Shown: piece after piece, positions 7,123 through 14,455 of the stretch
How the letters are laid out: each line of letters starts with the position of its first letter
Position numbering within the stretch: position 1 is the stretch's first letter
From: Pseudomonadota bacterium
GTDB lineage: Bacteria > Pseudomonadota > Gammaproteobacteria > Pseudomonadales > Azotimanducaceae
Direction of reading: 5' to 3'
DNA: 15,358 nucleotides
Assembly (NCBI GenBank): GCA_027622495.1
Contig: JAQBYL010000041.1
Coordinates: 1 to 15,358, forward strand
Position numbers and translations under genes: made by a program
Notes under the pieces: model-generated
What the model was told of the DNA's origin: nothing
The model's input: only the letters and a program-made list of their open reading frames with translations
Database searches by the model: none

Positions 7123-7845
7123 ATGTCTTCCGCGCTTCGTTATTACAGTCTGCCGCTTGCCCTTGCCCTTGGTATCCATGCCCTTGCGGTTTTGGGTCTG
7201 TATTCAAACTGGAAACCGGATCAGCAGGAAGTCAGGGCGATCAAACCGCAGATTGTTCATTCTCAATTGATAGTCCTTGAGCCTAAGCCAAAGCCTCAAC
7301 CGGTCAGCAAGCCAAAGCCGGTCGCGGCCAAGCCCGCCCCGGTAGTGGAAAAGCCGAAACCTGCCCCTGAGCCCAAACCGGTTGCGGCGCAGCCCAAGGT
7401 TGATCAGGCGCTGGCTGAAGCACAACGTATTGAAGCGCAGCAAAGAAAGGAAGAAGCTGAACGTCTGCAACGGCTTGCTGCATTAGCAGACGCTTCTTTC
7501 GACCAGATACTCGATGAAGAAACCGCTCAGCTTGAAGTGAGCAACGACCAGGCAATGGCTGCGTCCTATCAGGCAGGCATCTATCAACTGGTTAAGGCAA
7601 ACTGGTCTCGTCCGCCCAGTGCCCGCAATGGCATGCAGGCCAAAGTCGAAGTAGAACTGATTCCCACTGGTGATGTGGTGAGCGTGACGATTGTTCAGTC
7701 CAGCGGCAATGCGGCCTTCGATCGATCCGCAGAATCGGCAGTTCGCAAGGCCAGACGGTTTGTGGTTCCCGAAGATTCTTCAGTGTTTGAACGCCACTTC
7801 CGGCGTTTTTCGCTCCTGTTCCGACCCGAAGATTTATTGAGGTAA
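7123..7845 (+). CDS. tolA: Cell envelope protein TolA (short form)
   Basis: Links the TolQR motor in the inner membrane to Pal and TolB at the outer membrane. 240 residues, well below the 421 of E. coli. The N-terminal membrane helix spans about 9-28 and includes H19. The linker begins with a Lys-Pro-rich stretch (about 54-92, repeated KPKP and PKPVAA units) followed by a short helical segment (about 94-135), in place of the long alpha-helical domain II. The C-terminal TonB/TolA-like domain covers about 145-240 (KVEVELIPTGDVVSVTIVQS). The stop overlaps the first possible tolB start. Confidence 0.92.
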   Translation: MSSALRYYSLPLALALGIHALAVLGLYSNWKPDQQEVRAIKPQIVHSQLIVLEPKPKPQPVSKPKPVAAKPAPVVEKPKPAPEPKPVAAQPKVDQALAEAQRIEAQQRKEEAERLQRLAALADASFDQILDEETAQLEVSNDQAMAASYQAGIYQLVKANWSRPPSARNGMQAKVEVELIPTGDVVSVTIVQSSGNAAFDRSAESAVRKARRFVVPEDSSVFERHFRRFSLLFRPEDLLR

Positions 7846-9182
7846 TGATGTTGTTCGAGCGTTTTCGTATCCCGGTCCTTGGTCTTTTGCTATCGATCAG
7901 CTGGAGTGTTTGTAGCTGGGGGGCAGCTTCACTCGATACCATCATCATCGATGCGGGCTATGACAAACAGACCCGCATTGCGGTTGTGCCGTTCGGGTCG
8001 AGTCCCGGTGTACCTGAAGACGATCCACTGGCTGACATCGTTGCCTTTGATCTGGCCCGCAGTGGTCAGTTTGCCCCCCTTGAACGCGACAACATGCTGT
8101 CTATGCCAACCACCAGGCGGGAAGTTTTTTTTCGCGACTGGCGGATCCTGGGCATTGAGTATCTTGTTGTTGGCACCAGTACGCTGCAGGCTGGTGGGCA
8201 GATCGCTGTGAATTACCTGCTGTTTGATGTGGTCAATGAGCGCGAAATGCATGTCGATACGCTCAACGTTCCAGGCAGCAAGCTGCGCGATGCTGCACAT
8301 GTGATTGCCGATACCGTGTTTGAAAAGATCACCGGTATACGCGGTGCTTTTTCCACCCGCCTCATTTACGTTCTGGCAAAGGATCAAGGCACACGTGATG
8401 AGAGTTTCAGCCTGGAGCTTTCTGATTCCGATGGCGAACGGGCGCGTACGCTTTTCACCTCGAAACAACCGCTCATGTCGGCAACCTGGTCACCTGATGC
8501 AACCCAGGTCGCCTATGTGTCTTTCGAAACCGGCCGACCGACGGTGGTGCTGCAGAATATCGCCACAGGCAGTCGCGAGATTGTCACCCAGTTTGCCGGC
8601 ATCAATTCGGCACCAGTTTTTTCGCCTGATGGCAGGCAGCTCGCGCTGGTGCTGTCGCGCGATGGCAATCCAGAAATATACGTCATGAATCTGCTGGACC
8701 GCACACTTCGCCGGATCACGCGCCATCATTCGATCGATACGGAGCCCAGCTGGACACCCGATGGCGGCAGTCTGATTTTCACATCTGATCGGGCGGGGCA
8801 ACCGCAGATCTATCTCGTGGAGCTCAAGACCAATCTGGTTGAGCGTTTAACCTTCCAGGGCAGCTACAATGCGCGCGCTCGTTTACTGCCGGATGGAAAA
8901 CATCTGGTGTACGTTCACCGGCGGGAAGGCATTTTCCATATCGCCTGGCAGGACCTCGAGCGCGATGATGTTCGGGTGCTGACGCAGTCGAGCCTTGATG
9001 AATCCCCGTCTCTTGCACCAAACGGAACTATGCTAATTTACGCGACTCAAGATAGGGGGAAGGGTATACTCGCCGTCGTTTCAATCGATGGCAGGGTGAA
9101 ATACCGTTTGCCGTCGTCATCCGGGGATGTTCGGGAACCCGCCTGGTCACCGTTCATCGATACACTAACAAAAAATATTTAA
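7845..9182 (+). CDS. tolB: Tol-Pal system beta-propeller protein TolB
   Basis: Periplasmic protein that binds Pal and TolA. About 445 residues. A signal peptide is evident at 1 to about 27 (hydrophobic VLGLLLSISWSV, likely cut around SWGA-AS). The N-terminal domain is followed by a six-bladed propeller with repeated WSPD, FSPDG, WTPDG and APNG turns, ending in EPAWSPF. Two adjacent ATGs exist (7845 and 7848). The GAGG at 7839-7842 is better spaced for 7848, so the protein may start one residue later. The first ATG overlaps the tolA stop. Confidence 0.96.
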   Translation: MMLFERFRIPVLGLLLSISWSVCSWGAASLDTIIIDAGYDKQTRIAVVPFGSSPGVPEDDPLADIVAFDLARSGQFAPLERDNMLSMPTTRREVFFRDWRILGIEYLVVGTSTLQAGGQIAVNYLLFDVVNEREMHVDTLNVPGSKLRDAAHVIADTVFEKITGIRGAFSTRLIYVLAKDQGTRDESFSLELSDSDGERARTLFTSKQPLMSATWSPDATQVAYVSFETGRPTVVLQNIATGSREIVTQFAGINSAPVFSPDGRQLALVLSRDGNPEIYVMNLLDRTLRRITRHHSIDTEPSWTPDGGSLIFTSDRAGQPQIYLVELKTNLVERLTFQGSYNARARLLPDGKHLVYVHRREGIFHIAWQDLERDDVRVLTQSSLDESPSLAPNGTMLIYATQDRGKGILAVVSIDGRVKYRLPSSSGDVREPAWSPFIDTLTKNI

Positions 9183-9230
9183 CCAAAAAGATTCCAACAG
9201 GGATCAGAATGATTTCAACAGGAGAAACCC

Positions 9231-9767
9231 ATGCTTAAGCAGCGTCTACGTGTCATTTTGGCTCTGATGCTAGCCGGTGTTGTACTCGCTGGTTGTTCGT
9301 CATCGGGCAAGGACGAACCAGTCACACCTCCGGCACCAGAACCGGTACAGGAAACCACCCCGGCACCGAAACCACCACCGGAACAGCCCTCTGACTTCGA
9401 TTCGCAGGGAAACCCTCTCGATCCGAGTACACGTCGTCCGCTGAGTCGTACATTCTATTTTGACTATGACCGTTCTGTGCTCAAACCGGCAGATCTGTCA
9501 GCCCTTGAAATTCATGCCAGGCTGTTGCGTTCCAACAGCGATCGCAGTGTGGTTCTCGAAGGCCATTGCGACGAAAGAGGAACACGCGAATACAACCTGG
9601 CGCTCGGTGAGCGACGCGCCGATGCTGTGCGCAGCTTCCTGATCTCTTCGGGTGTACCTGCACGTCAGATCGAAACCGTCAGCTACGGTGAAGAGCGATC
9701 GCAAAGCCCTGGTAGTACTGAATCTGCGTGGTCGCGCAATCGCCGTGCGGTCATGATTTACAGGTAA
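9231..9767 (+). CDS. pal: Peptidoglycan-associated lipoprotein Pal
   Basis: Outer-membrane lipoprotein that anchors the envelope to peptidoglycan and binds TolB. 178 residues. The signal peptide ends in the lipobox LAGC with C22 as the lipidated residue. A Pro/Glu-rich linker covers about 28-62 and the OmpA-like domain about 75-178 (TFYFDYDRSVLKP, VVLEGHCDERGTREYNLALG, WSRNRRAVMIYR). Translation starts after AGGAGA. The 48-base gap to tolB is one of the larger ones inside this cluster. Confidence 0.97.
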   Translation: MLKQRLRVILALMLAGVVLAGCSSSGKDEPVTPPAPEPVQETTPAPKPPPEQPSDFDSQGNPLDPSTRRPLSRTFYFDYDRSVLKPADLSALEIHARLLRSNSDRSVVLEGHCDERGTREYNLALGERRADAVRSFLISSGVPARQIETVSYGEERSQSPGSTESAWSRNRRAVMIYR

Positions 9768-9774
9768 GAGGTCA

Positions 9775-10554
9775 ATGACCAGAACTCCGGTTGTTACATT
9801 GTGCGCAGCGTTTGCTGCGCACATTGCATTTATGGGTCCGCAAATTCTGTACGCCGCGGTACCGGTGGACGATGCGAACAATCGCACTTATTCAGCGGCA
9901 GCACCGGTTGTTGTGGCGGATGGTGACCAGACTAACCAGTTGCGGGAATTGTTTTACCAGATCCAGATACTGCGCCAGGAGGTGCAGGACCTGCGTGGTA
10001 TGGTCGAGGAGCAGGGTTATCAGGTAAAGCGTCTGACCCGCGATCAGAAAGATCAGTACATGGATCTGGATCGTCGACTAACTGAACTGCGCGCGGGTGA
10101 GGGTGTCGCGATGACTGATCCCAGCCCATCGCAATCCAGTGAGCGCCCGCAAGTAGGGATCGCCACCGATAGTGCCAGCTCGAATGAACGCACGGCTTAT
10201 TCAGATGCGTTTAATCTGATGAAGACCAGAGACTTTGATGCGTCGACGGCCGCGTTCAACAGGCTGATTGTGGACTACCCGAACGGGCAGTTCACGGTGA
10301 ATGCATTTTACTGGCTCGGTGAACTCTATCTCGCCAGTTCAGACAACGAACAGGCGCGACAGTCGTTCATGCAGGTGATCACATTGTATCCGGACCATCA
10401 GAAGGTGGCAGATACGCTGTACAAGCTGGGTGTTGTATATCACCGGTTAGGTGATACCAATCGCGCAATGGAATACCTCAACCGGGTGCAGAATGAGTTT
10501 CCGGGCAGTTCCGCTGCCGGGCTTGCCTCCAATTACTCACGGGAGCTTCAGTGA
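9775..10554 (+). CDS. cpoB: Cell division coordinator CpoB (YbgF)
   Basis: Periplasmic TPR protein that couples Tol function with peptidoglycan synthesis at division. 259 residues: signal peptide about 1-27 (cleavage after LYA), a coiled-coil trimerisation segment about 53-108 (LRELFYQIQILRQEVQDLRG), a polar Ser/Pro linker, then a C-terminal TPR domain about 140-259 with three helix pairs (AYSDAFNLMKTRDFDAS, NAFYWLGELYLA, DTLYKLGVVYHRLGD). The ribosome-binding site AAGAGG overlaps the end of pal. Its stop overlaps the queE GTG by four bases. Confidence 0.95.
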   Translation: MTRTPVVTLCAAFAAHIAFMGPQILYAAVPVDDANNRTYSAAAPVVVADGDQTNQLRELFYQIQILRQEVQDLRGMVEEQGYQVKRLTRDQKDQYMDLDRRLTELRAGEGVAMTDPSPSQSSERPQVGIATDSASSNERTAYSDAFNLMKTRDFDASTAAFNRLIVDYPNGQFTVNAFYWLGELYLASSDNEQARQSFMQVITLYPDHQKVADTLYKLGVVYHRLGDTNRAMEYLNRVQNEFPGSSAAGLASNYSRELQ

Positions 10555-11210
10555 GCGGACCGGCAACGGACCGACTGAGAATCACTGAAATATTCCTTTC
10601 CCTTCAGGGTGAAACAAGCACCGTAGGCCTGCCTACGGTGTTTGTGCGCCTGACCGGGTGTCCTTTACGTTGTCAGTACTGCGACACCGCCTATGCTTTC
10701 AGTGGCGGTGAGCAGATAGCGTTGGACACCATTGTGAGCGCAGTAGCGGCATATGGTGTAGAACACGTCACGGTGACCGGTGGGGAACCGCTTGCACAGC
10801 GTAATGTACTGCCGCTGATGATCCGGCTTTGTGACCAGGGTCTGAACGTTTCACTGGAAACCAGCGGTGCACTGGATGTTTCGGAGGTAGATCCAAGAGT
10901 TGCCAGGATCGTTGATTTCAAAACACCGGGTTCCGGTGAGGTGAAGCGCAATCTGTGGTCCAACGTTGAACACTGCGGCAGCCATGATCAGGCGAAGTTC
11001 GTGATCTGCGACCGGGCTGATTATGAATGGGCGCGTTTGAACTGTGACACCCACCGGCTGAGTGAGCGCTTTGGCGAAGTGTTGTTCTCACCCAGTGCCA
11101 GTGAATTACCAGCGCGAAACCTCGCTGACTGGATTGTCGAGGACCGGTTGAAAGTGCGTATGCAGGTACAGTTGCACAAACTACTGTGGGGAGATCTGCC
11201 CGGCGTATGA
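10551..11210 (+). CDS. queE: 7-carboxy-7-deazaguanine synthase QueE
   Basis: Radical SAM enzyme that converts 6-carboxytetrahydropterin to 7-carboxy-7-deazaguanine in the preQ0/queuosine pathway. 219 residues with a GTG start at 10551, overlapping the cpoB stop and preceded by GGGAG. Near the N-terminus is ITEIFLSLQGE, then the cluster ligands C37, C41 and C44 in GCPLRCQYCDT, with the GGEP SAM-binding motif following (VTVTGGEPLAQ). It partners with queC, which overlaps its stop; queD is not in the window. Confidence 0.95.
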   Translation: MSGPATDRLRITEIFLSLQGETSTVGLPTVFVRLTGCPLRCQYCDTAYAFSGGEQIALDTIVSAVAAYGVEHVTVTGGEPLAQRNVLPLMIRLCDQGLNVSLETSGALDVSEVDPRVARIVDFKTPGSGEVKRNLWSNVEHCGSHDQAKFVICDRADYEWARLNCDTHRLSERFGEVLFSPSASELPARNLADWIVEDRLKVRMQVQLHKLLWGDLPGV

Positions 11211-11887
11211 ACGCTGTTGTGCTGTTGTCGGGGGGGCTTGATTCAGCGACGGTTGCCGCGCTGGCAAACGAGCAGGGTCATGAGGTATATGCACTGTCGT
11301 TCGACTATGGTCAGACCCACGCAGTTGAACTCGATGCAGCACGTCGCATTGCTGCGAGTCTTAAGGTATCTGAACATCGCATCGTTAAAATAGATCTGTC
11401 GCAGTTCGGCGGATCGGCGCTGACCGACCGGAACATCGCGGTTCCGGAAACACCAACGCAAGGCATACCGATCACCTATGTGCCTGCCCGCAACACGGTC
11501 TTCCTGTCGCTGGGTCTCGCCTGGGCTGAAGTGCTCGATGTGCAGGACATTTTCATTGGCGTTAATGCGGTGGACTACTCCGGCTACCCGGATTGCCGTC
11601 CAGAGTTCATCAAAGCGTTTGAACAGATGGCAAATCTTGCGACCAGATCTGCCGTCGAAGGCCGCAAGCTGACCATCCACGCGCCGCTGATCGAGTGGTC
11701 CAAGGCGGACATACTCAAGAAAGGCACCGACCTCGGCGTGGATTACTCGCAGACAATCAGTTGTTATCAGCCGGACAGCGCAGGCCGTGCATGCGCGCGG
11801 TGCGATAGCTGTCGTCTGCGTGCCGCAGGTTTTGCTGCTGCGTGTCTTCCGGACGTCACTCGTTACCAGCCCGGACGTAAACCCTAA
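11207..11887 (+). CDS. queC: 7-cyano-7-deazaguanine synthase QueC
   Basis: ATP-dependent enzyme that turns 7-carboxy-7-deazaguanine into preQ0. 226 residues from ATG 11207. This start overlaps the queE TGA by four bases and puts the PP-loop motif SGGLDS at residues 8-13. An upstream in-frame GTG at 11186 would add seven residues inside queE and is unlikely. The zinc-binding cysteine cluster is present near the C-terminus (TISCYQPDSAGRACARCDSC). It is the last gene of the long plus-strand array, and no convincing hairpin-plus-T-run terminator follows it. Confidence 0.95.
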   Translation: MNAVVLLSGGLDSATVAALANEQGHEVYALSFDYGQTHAVELDAARRIAASLKVSEHRIVKIDLSQFGGSALTDRNIAVPETPTQGIPITYVPARNTVFLSLGLAWAEVLDVQDIFIGVNAVDYSGYPDCRPEFIKAFEQMANLATRSAVEGRKLTIHAPLIEWSKADILKKGTDLGVDYSQTISCYQPDSAGRACARCDSCRLRAAGFAAACLPDVTRYQPGRKP

Positions 11888-11894
11888 TTTCGAC

Positions 11895-11923
11895 TTGTAC
11901 CCACCGGGTACGATGCATACAAT
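11895..11923 (+). promoter_or_regulatory. Promoter of tRNA-Lys with GC-rich discriminator
   Basis: -35 TTGTAC (11895-11900), a 17-base spacer and -10 TACAAT (11918-11923) lie just after queC. The bases after the -10 (CGCGCTCCCC) are GC-rich, as in stringently controlled stable-RNA promoters. The spacer carries an inverted repeat, GTACCC (11897-11902) and GGGTAC (11906-11911), with a 3-base loop. Confidence 0.7.
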
Positions 11924-11941
11924 TCGCGCTCCCCGATATTC

Positions 11942-12017
11942 GGGTCGTTAGCTCAGCTGGTAGAGCACCGGGCTTTTAACCCGTTGGTCCTCGGTTCGAA
12001 CCCGAGACGACCCACCA
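11942..12017 (+). tRNA. tRNA-Lys (anticodon UUU), CCA encoded
   Basis: A full cloverleaf can be drawn. Acceptor GGGTCGT (11942-11948) pairs with ACGACCC (12007-12013). The D arm is GCTC/GAGC. The anticodon loop CTTTTAA has anticodon TTT at 11975-11977. The T arm contains GGTTCGAACCC. The discriminator A and the CCA end are encoded (12014-12017). The closing pair of the anticodon stem (position 27 C with 43 U) is mismatched; the other four pairs are good. It reads lysine codons AAA and AAG. It has its own promoter and ends the conserved block. Confidence 0.97.
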
Positions 12018-12061
12018 AATATCATTTAAAATCAAGTAGTTAAGAATAATCTGTTCTCCGC

Positions 12062-12076
12062 GCAAAACGATTTTGC
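12062..12076. other. Small perfect hairpin downstream of tRNA-Lys
   Basis: GCAAAA-CGA-TTTTGC forms a 6-pair stem about 45 bases after the tRNA. There is no T-run beyond it. It could be a weak processing or termination stem or chance. Confidence 0.25.
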
Positions 12077-12158
12077 ACAATCCTGACTCACTATATTTCG
12101 ACGAGGCAGCGTATCGCGCTGCACTTGCAGACGGCGCCCCTGGGTTGAATGACACAGG

Positions 12159-12632
12159 TCTGAGTTTGCGGACTAAACCGAGCCCGGCTAGACCTGAACC
12201 AAGCAGGACGAGTGAGTCGGGTTCGCGGACGCGGGCCCTCGAAGACCGGACAGAACCAGTTCCCTTAGACGTCATTGCATTCACACACCCAGTGCCGAAC
12301 CGGATAACCAGAGGAGTTGTTGCGGGGTCGACCGTGCCGAACGCAGCGGTAAAACTACCTGGAGAGCCAAGCACAAGAACATTGAAAGTGATAAAGGTGC
12401 TGGTTAAGAGGTCAGCCTGATTGAGAACGAAACCCGCACCCAGTAATGCCGTACCCAGAGATGCGCTGGCGGACACCAGATTAGTACAGGGATTGCAGAG
12501 ACCGTCAGCATCTTCATAGTCCGCCGAAAACACCGTGCCATCAGAGTAACTCGCTGATAACTCAAAAAGGATAGCGTGGGCTGGTATCCCCTTTTTTGGC
12601 AATAGTTCAGGGGTCGGGCTATACCGGTGACT
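12159..12632 (-). pseudogene. C-terminal remnant of a PEP-CTERM (exosortase-sorted) secreted protein
   Basis: An open frame without a signal peptide or a plausible start. Just upstream of 12632 there is a stop (12635-12633). The sequence is rich in small residues (SASASLGTALLGAGF, then a GSFTAAFGTVDPATTPLVIRF-like stretch written here only in part). Near 12227-12159 it has a typical PEP-CTERM tail: REPDSLVLLGSGLAGLGLVR followed by KLRP, that is, an EP motif, a membrane helix and a basic end. Such tails direct export and sorting by exosortase/EpsH. The frame lacks a stop after the basic end and runs on into the antisense of tRNA-Lys, so the original end is damaged. It is most likely the C-terminal half of a dead gene. 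Confidence 0.55.
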
Positions 12633-12719
12633 TCATTGTGTCGGACCCACAATATTTGCGGTTATGATCGATGACACAGTAGCGCCAAGTAAAACGAACC
12701 AGATAAGCGGGCACAAACG

Positions 12720-12927
12720 ATGAAATTGGATTTCAATCAGATCGATCTCGTAGTTGGAGATATGGAAGCCACCCTATGACACTTTCTGGGGTTCGCGTTA
12801 TGCGATCATCAACGACCCGGACGGCAACAATGTCGGCGTCCACCGTATATCCCAGATCGTTCAGGCAAACTCAGCCTTCAAATTTGAAGGCACGGAATAT
12901 GAAGGCAAAGAAGCAAATTACATTTAA
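12720..12927 (+). pseudogene. Glyoxalase/VOC-family gene with internal deletion
   Basis: The N-terminal piece (ATG 12720, MKLDFNQIDLVVGDMEATL) is a normal VOC-superfamily start and meets TGA at 12777-12779. From 12775 in another frame the C-terminal piece of a VOC protein follows: YDTFWGSRYAIINDPDGNNV, then a 30-residue tail ending at TAA 12925-12927. A usual VOC protein has about 120-130 residues. Here about 19 plus 50 remain, so roughly 50-60 residues and the reading frame were lost at one junction near 12773-12778. Members are metal-dependent lyases, dioxygenases or resistance proteins; the original substrate cannot be told. Confidence 0.7.
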
Positions 12928-12933
12928 TTCCTG

Positions 12934-13053
12934 GTGAAGCGAGAGTGGAGCTACCCAGGCTTGAGGCAATGGTGGCTGGAAAACAACGCTGAACGTTTCT
13001 TCCCCGCCTTTCAGGAGATCTGCAACCGTGTGTACAAACAGTATGGTGACTGA
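12934..13053 (+). pseudogene. Short orphan coding fragment (unrecognised C-terminus)
   Basis: In the same frame as the preceding VOC tail and just after its stop, a 39-residue frame from GTG 12934 reads VKREWSYPGLRQWWLENNAE and then a further 19 residues ending KQYGD. The Trp/Arg/Glu/Phe-rich, soluble composition looks like real protein, probably the end of a lost gene rather than a small gene, since no clear ribosome-binding site precedes it. I do not recognise the family. Confidence 0.35.
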
Positions 13054-13152
13054 GTTGCTTGCACATTGCATGCAATCAAAAATGCCAATGAGTTTCGTCG
13101 GCCCGCAATTGCGCAAGAACCGGATCATAGAACGTCTTTCCAGGCCTGCGTC

Positions 13153-13608
13153 GTGAACTGGGCTGCATTCGGAGCAGTGGGGGAGATCGTCGGTGCTGGA
13201 GCTGTTGTTGTCACACTGCTGGTGCTCATAACGCAGCTTCGTCAGAACACTGCAGAAATGAGAGCCGCTACTGTGCAGTCCCTTCTGGAATCGAGCACGG
13301 AACTTTTTACCCAGACTATTTCATCACCGATCCCTGAAATAATCGGCAAGCAGCAAAAAGGAGAAACGCTCACTGGTGCCGATGAGTACCGGCTGTTCAT
13401 GTTTCACCGAAGAAACTTCCAGCTGTTCGAACAGGTTTATCTCCAGTATCTGCAGAAGCGCGTATCGCAGGAAGTGATGGACGCCTACAGGCAACGAATA
13501 CTGAGTCATGTTTCTAATGCCAGATGGGAGGAGTACTGGGCTGCGATCAAACCATTGGCTACTCGGAGTTTTGTAATTTATGTCGAGCAGGTTTCGAATG
13601 ATGTTTAA
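13153..13608 (+). CDS. Small single-helix membrane protein, unknown function
   Basis: About 151 residues if started at GTG 13153, which gives VNWAAFGAVGEIVGAGAVVV, close to the start of a widespread family of hypothetical proteins beginning MNW-x-A-x-G-A-x-x-E-I-x-G. One membrane helix near the N-terminus (about 6-28) is followed by a short basic/amide stretch (TQLRQNTAEMRAATVQSLLE) and an alpha-helical soluble domain with many aromatic residues (FMFHRRNFQLFEQVYLQYL). The frame is open further upstream to a TTG at 13066, but that extension has no family-like sequence. It ends 5 bases before the earliest possible start of the next gene, so the two are likely cotranscribed. Function not known. 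Confidence 0.7.
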   Translation: MNWAAFGAVGEIVGAGAVVVTLLVLITQLRQNTAEMRAATVQSLLESSTELFTQTISSPIPEIIGKQQKGETLTGADEYRLFMFHRRNFQLFEQVYLQYLQKRVSQEVMDAYRQRILSHVSNARWEEYWAAIKPLATRSFVIYVEQVSNDV

Positions 13609-13628
13609 CCAGTGTGGGCGGAATGAAG

Positions 13629-14396
13629 ATGATGCAGCAAGCGCTTGACCTGCTTGAAGAGGGGCAGGAACTGAAAGCACTGCTCGATACCCTGGACGAT
13701 GAAGACTGGGCAAGAGCAACCCCTTTCAAGAACTGGACCATCAACAAGGTGGTCCAGCACCTGCATGGCTCGGACCGGATGGCGGTGCTGGCCTTGACCG
13801 ACGCCGATGCCTTCCAGGCTGCAAAATCCACACCCGCAGTCCTTGGACCGACGATGAACCCGGTGATCACAGGGGATGAACTTAAAAGCGCCTGGTGGAC
13901 CTATTTTAAGGAAATGTGCCGGTTGCTGGGCGAAAGTGATGCCAGGCGTCGCGTGCCCTGGTTCGGTCCCGACATGGGCGTGATGATGTTCACCACCGCG
14001 CGACAGATGGAAACCTGGGCTCATGGCCAGGATCTTTACGACCTGCGCCGGCAGGTCAGATCCAACAGCGACCGCCTGAAGAACATTGCCGTTATTGGCG
14101 TCAAGACCTATGGCTGGACCTTCGCCAATCGCGGGATGCAACCGCCGGGCCCTGCCCCCTCTGTCAATCTCGTCGCGCCATCCGGCGCGTCCTGGGTGTT
14201 CAATGATCCCTCTGTGGACAATTACGTGCAGGGTTCCGCAGTCGAGTTCTGCCACGTGGTAACGCAGGGACGCAACATTGCCGATGTTAACCTGACCGTT
14301 GTGGGGGGGCCGGCTCGGCAGTGGATGGAGATTGCGCAGTGTTTTGCCGGACCGCCTGAAACGCCACCGGCGGCTGGTGCGCGCGTCTCTTTATAG
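13629..14396 (+). CDS. TIGR03084-type metal-binding protein (DinB / maleylpyruvate isomerase-like fold)
   Basis: About 255 residues. The N-terminal half has the DinB/MDMPI four-helix bundle pattern: ALLDTLDDEDWARATPFKNW, then INKVVQHLHGSD with metal-ligand histidines, and later RQMETWAHGQDLYD with another ligand histidine. The C-terminal part (about 150-250) is a separate small domain seen in TIGR03084 proteins. Relatives include thiol-dependent isomerases/transferases, but the reaction is unproven for this group. Possible starts are GTG 13614 and ATG 13623, 13629 and 13632. ATG 13629 is 6 bases from the GGCGGA-like site and is preferred over 13623, which abuts it. The gene appears intact, unlike several neighbours. 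Confidence 0.8.
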   Translation: MMQQALDLLEEGQELKALLDTLDDEDWARATPFKNWTINKVVQHLHGSDRMAVLALTDADAFQAAKSTPAVLGPTMNPVITGDELKSAWWTYFKEMCRLLGESDARRRVPWFGPDMGVMMFTTARQMETWAHGQDLYDLRRQVRSNSDRLKNIAVIGVKTYGWTFANRGMQPPGPAPSVNLVAPSGASWVFNDPSVDNYVQGSAVEFCHVVTQGRNIADVNLTVVGGPARQWMEIAQCFAGPPETPPAAGARVSL

Positions 14397-14402
14397 ACCT
14401 GA

Positions 14403-14438
14403 TTGAGATTGGTAACTGTCGATAGATATATGGATAAT
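14403..14438 (+). promoter_or_regulatory. Promoter-like elements before the sterol-desaturase remnant
   Basis: In the 59-base AT-rich gap, TTGAGA (14403-14408) with ATATAT (14426-14431) at 17 bases, or TTGGTA (14409-14414) with GATAAT (14433-14438) at 18 bases, could form a promoter. The second choice would leave a very short leader. Weak evidence by inspection. Confidence 0.3.
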
Positions 14439-14455
14439 TAAAGGGTCTAACCAGC

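Noticed and set aside
12073..12420. Plus-strand 115-codon frame downstream of the tRNA
   Set aside because: It lies opposite the PEP-CTERM remnant, starts at TTG with no ribosome-binding site and has no family-like sequence.
11976..12602. The long minus-strand frame taken as one intact gene
   Set aside because: Its end is the antisense of tRNA-Lys (the VVSGSNRGPTG-type artefact) and it lacks a plausible start; only the PEP-CTERM part is kept, as a remnant.
12644..12655. GACCCACAATAT resembling the tRNA end GACCCACCAAATAT (12009-12022), a possible attachment-site pair around the PEP-CTERM remnant
   Set aside because: Only 12 bases with a 2-base gap, no T-arm copy and no integrase; chance is a sufficient explanation.
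13066..13152. Upstream TTG start for the small membrane protein
   Set aside because: The added 29 residues are not family-like; the conserved-type N-terminus begins at GTG 13153.
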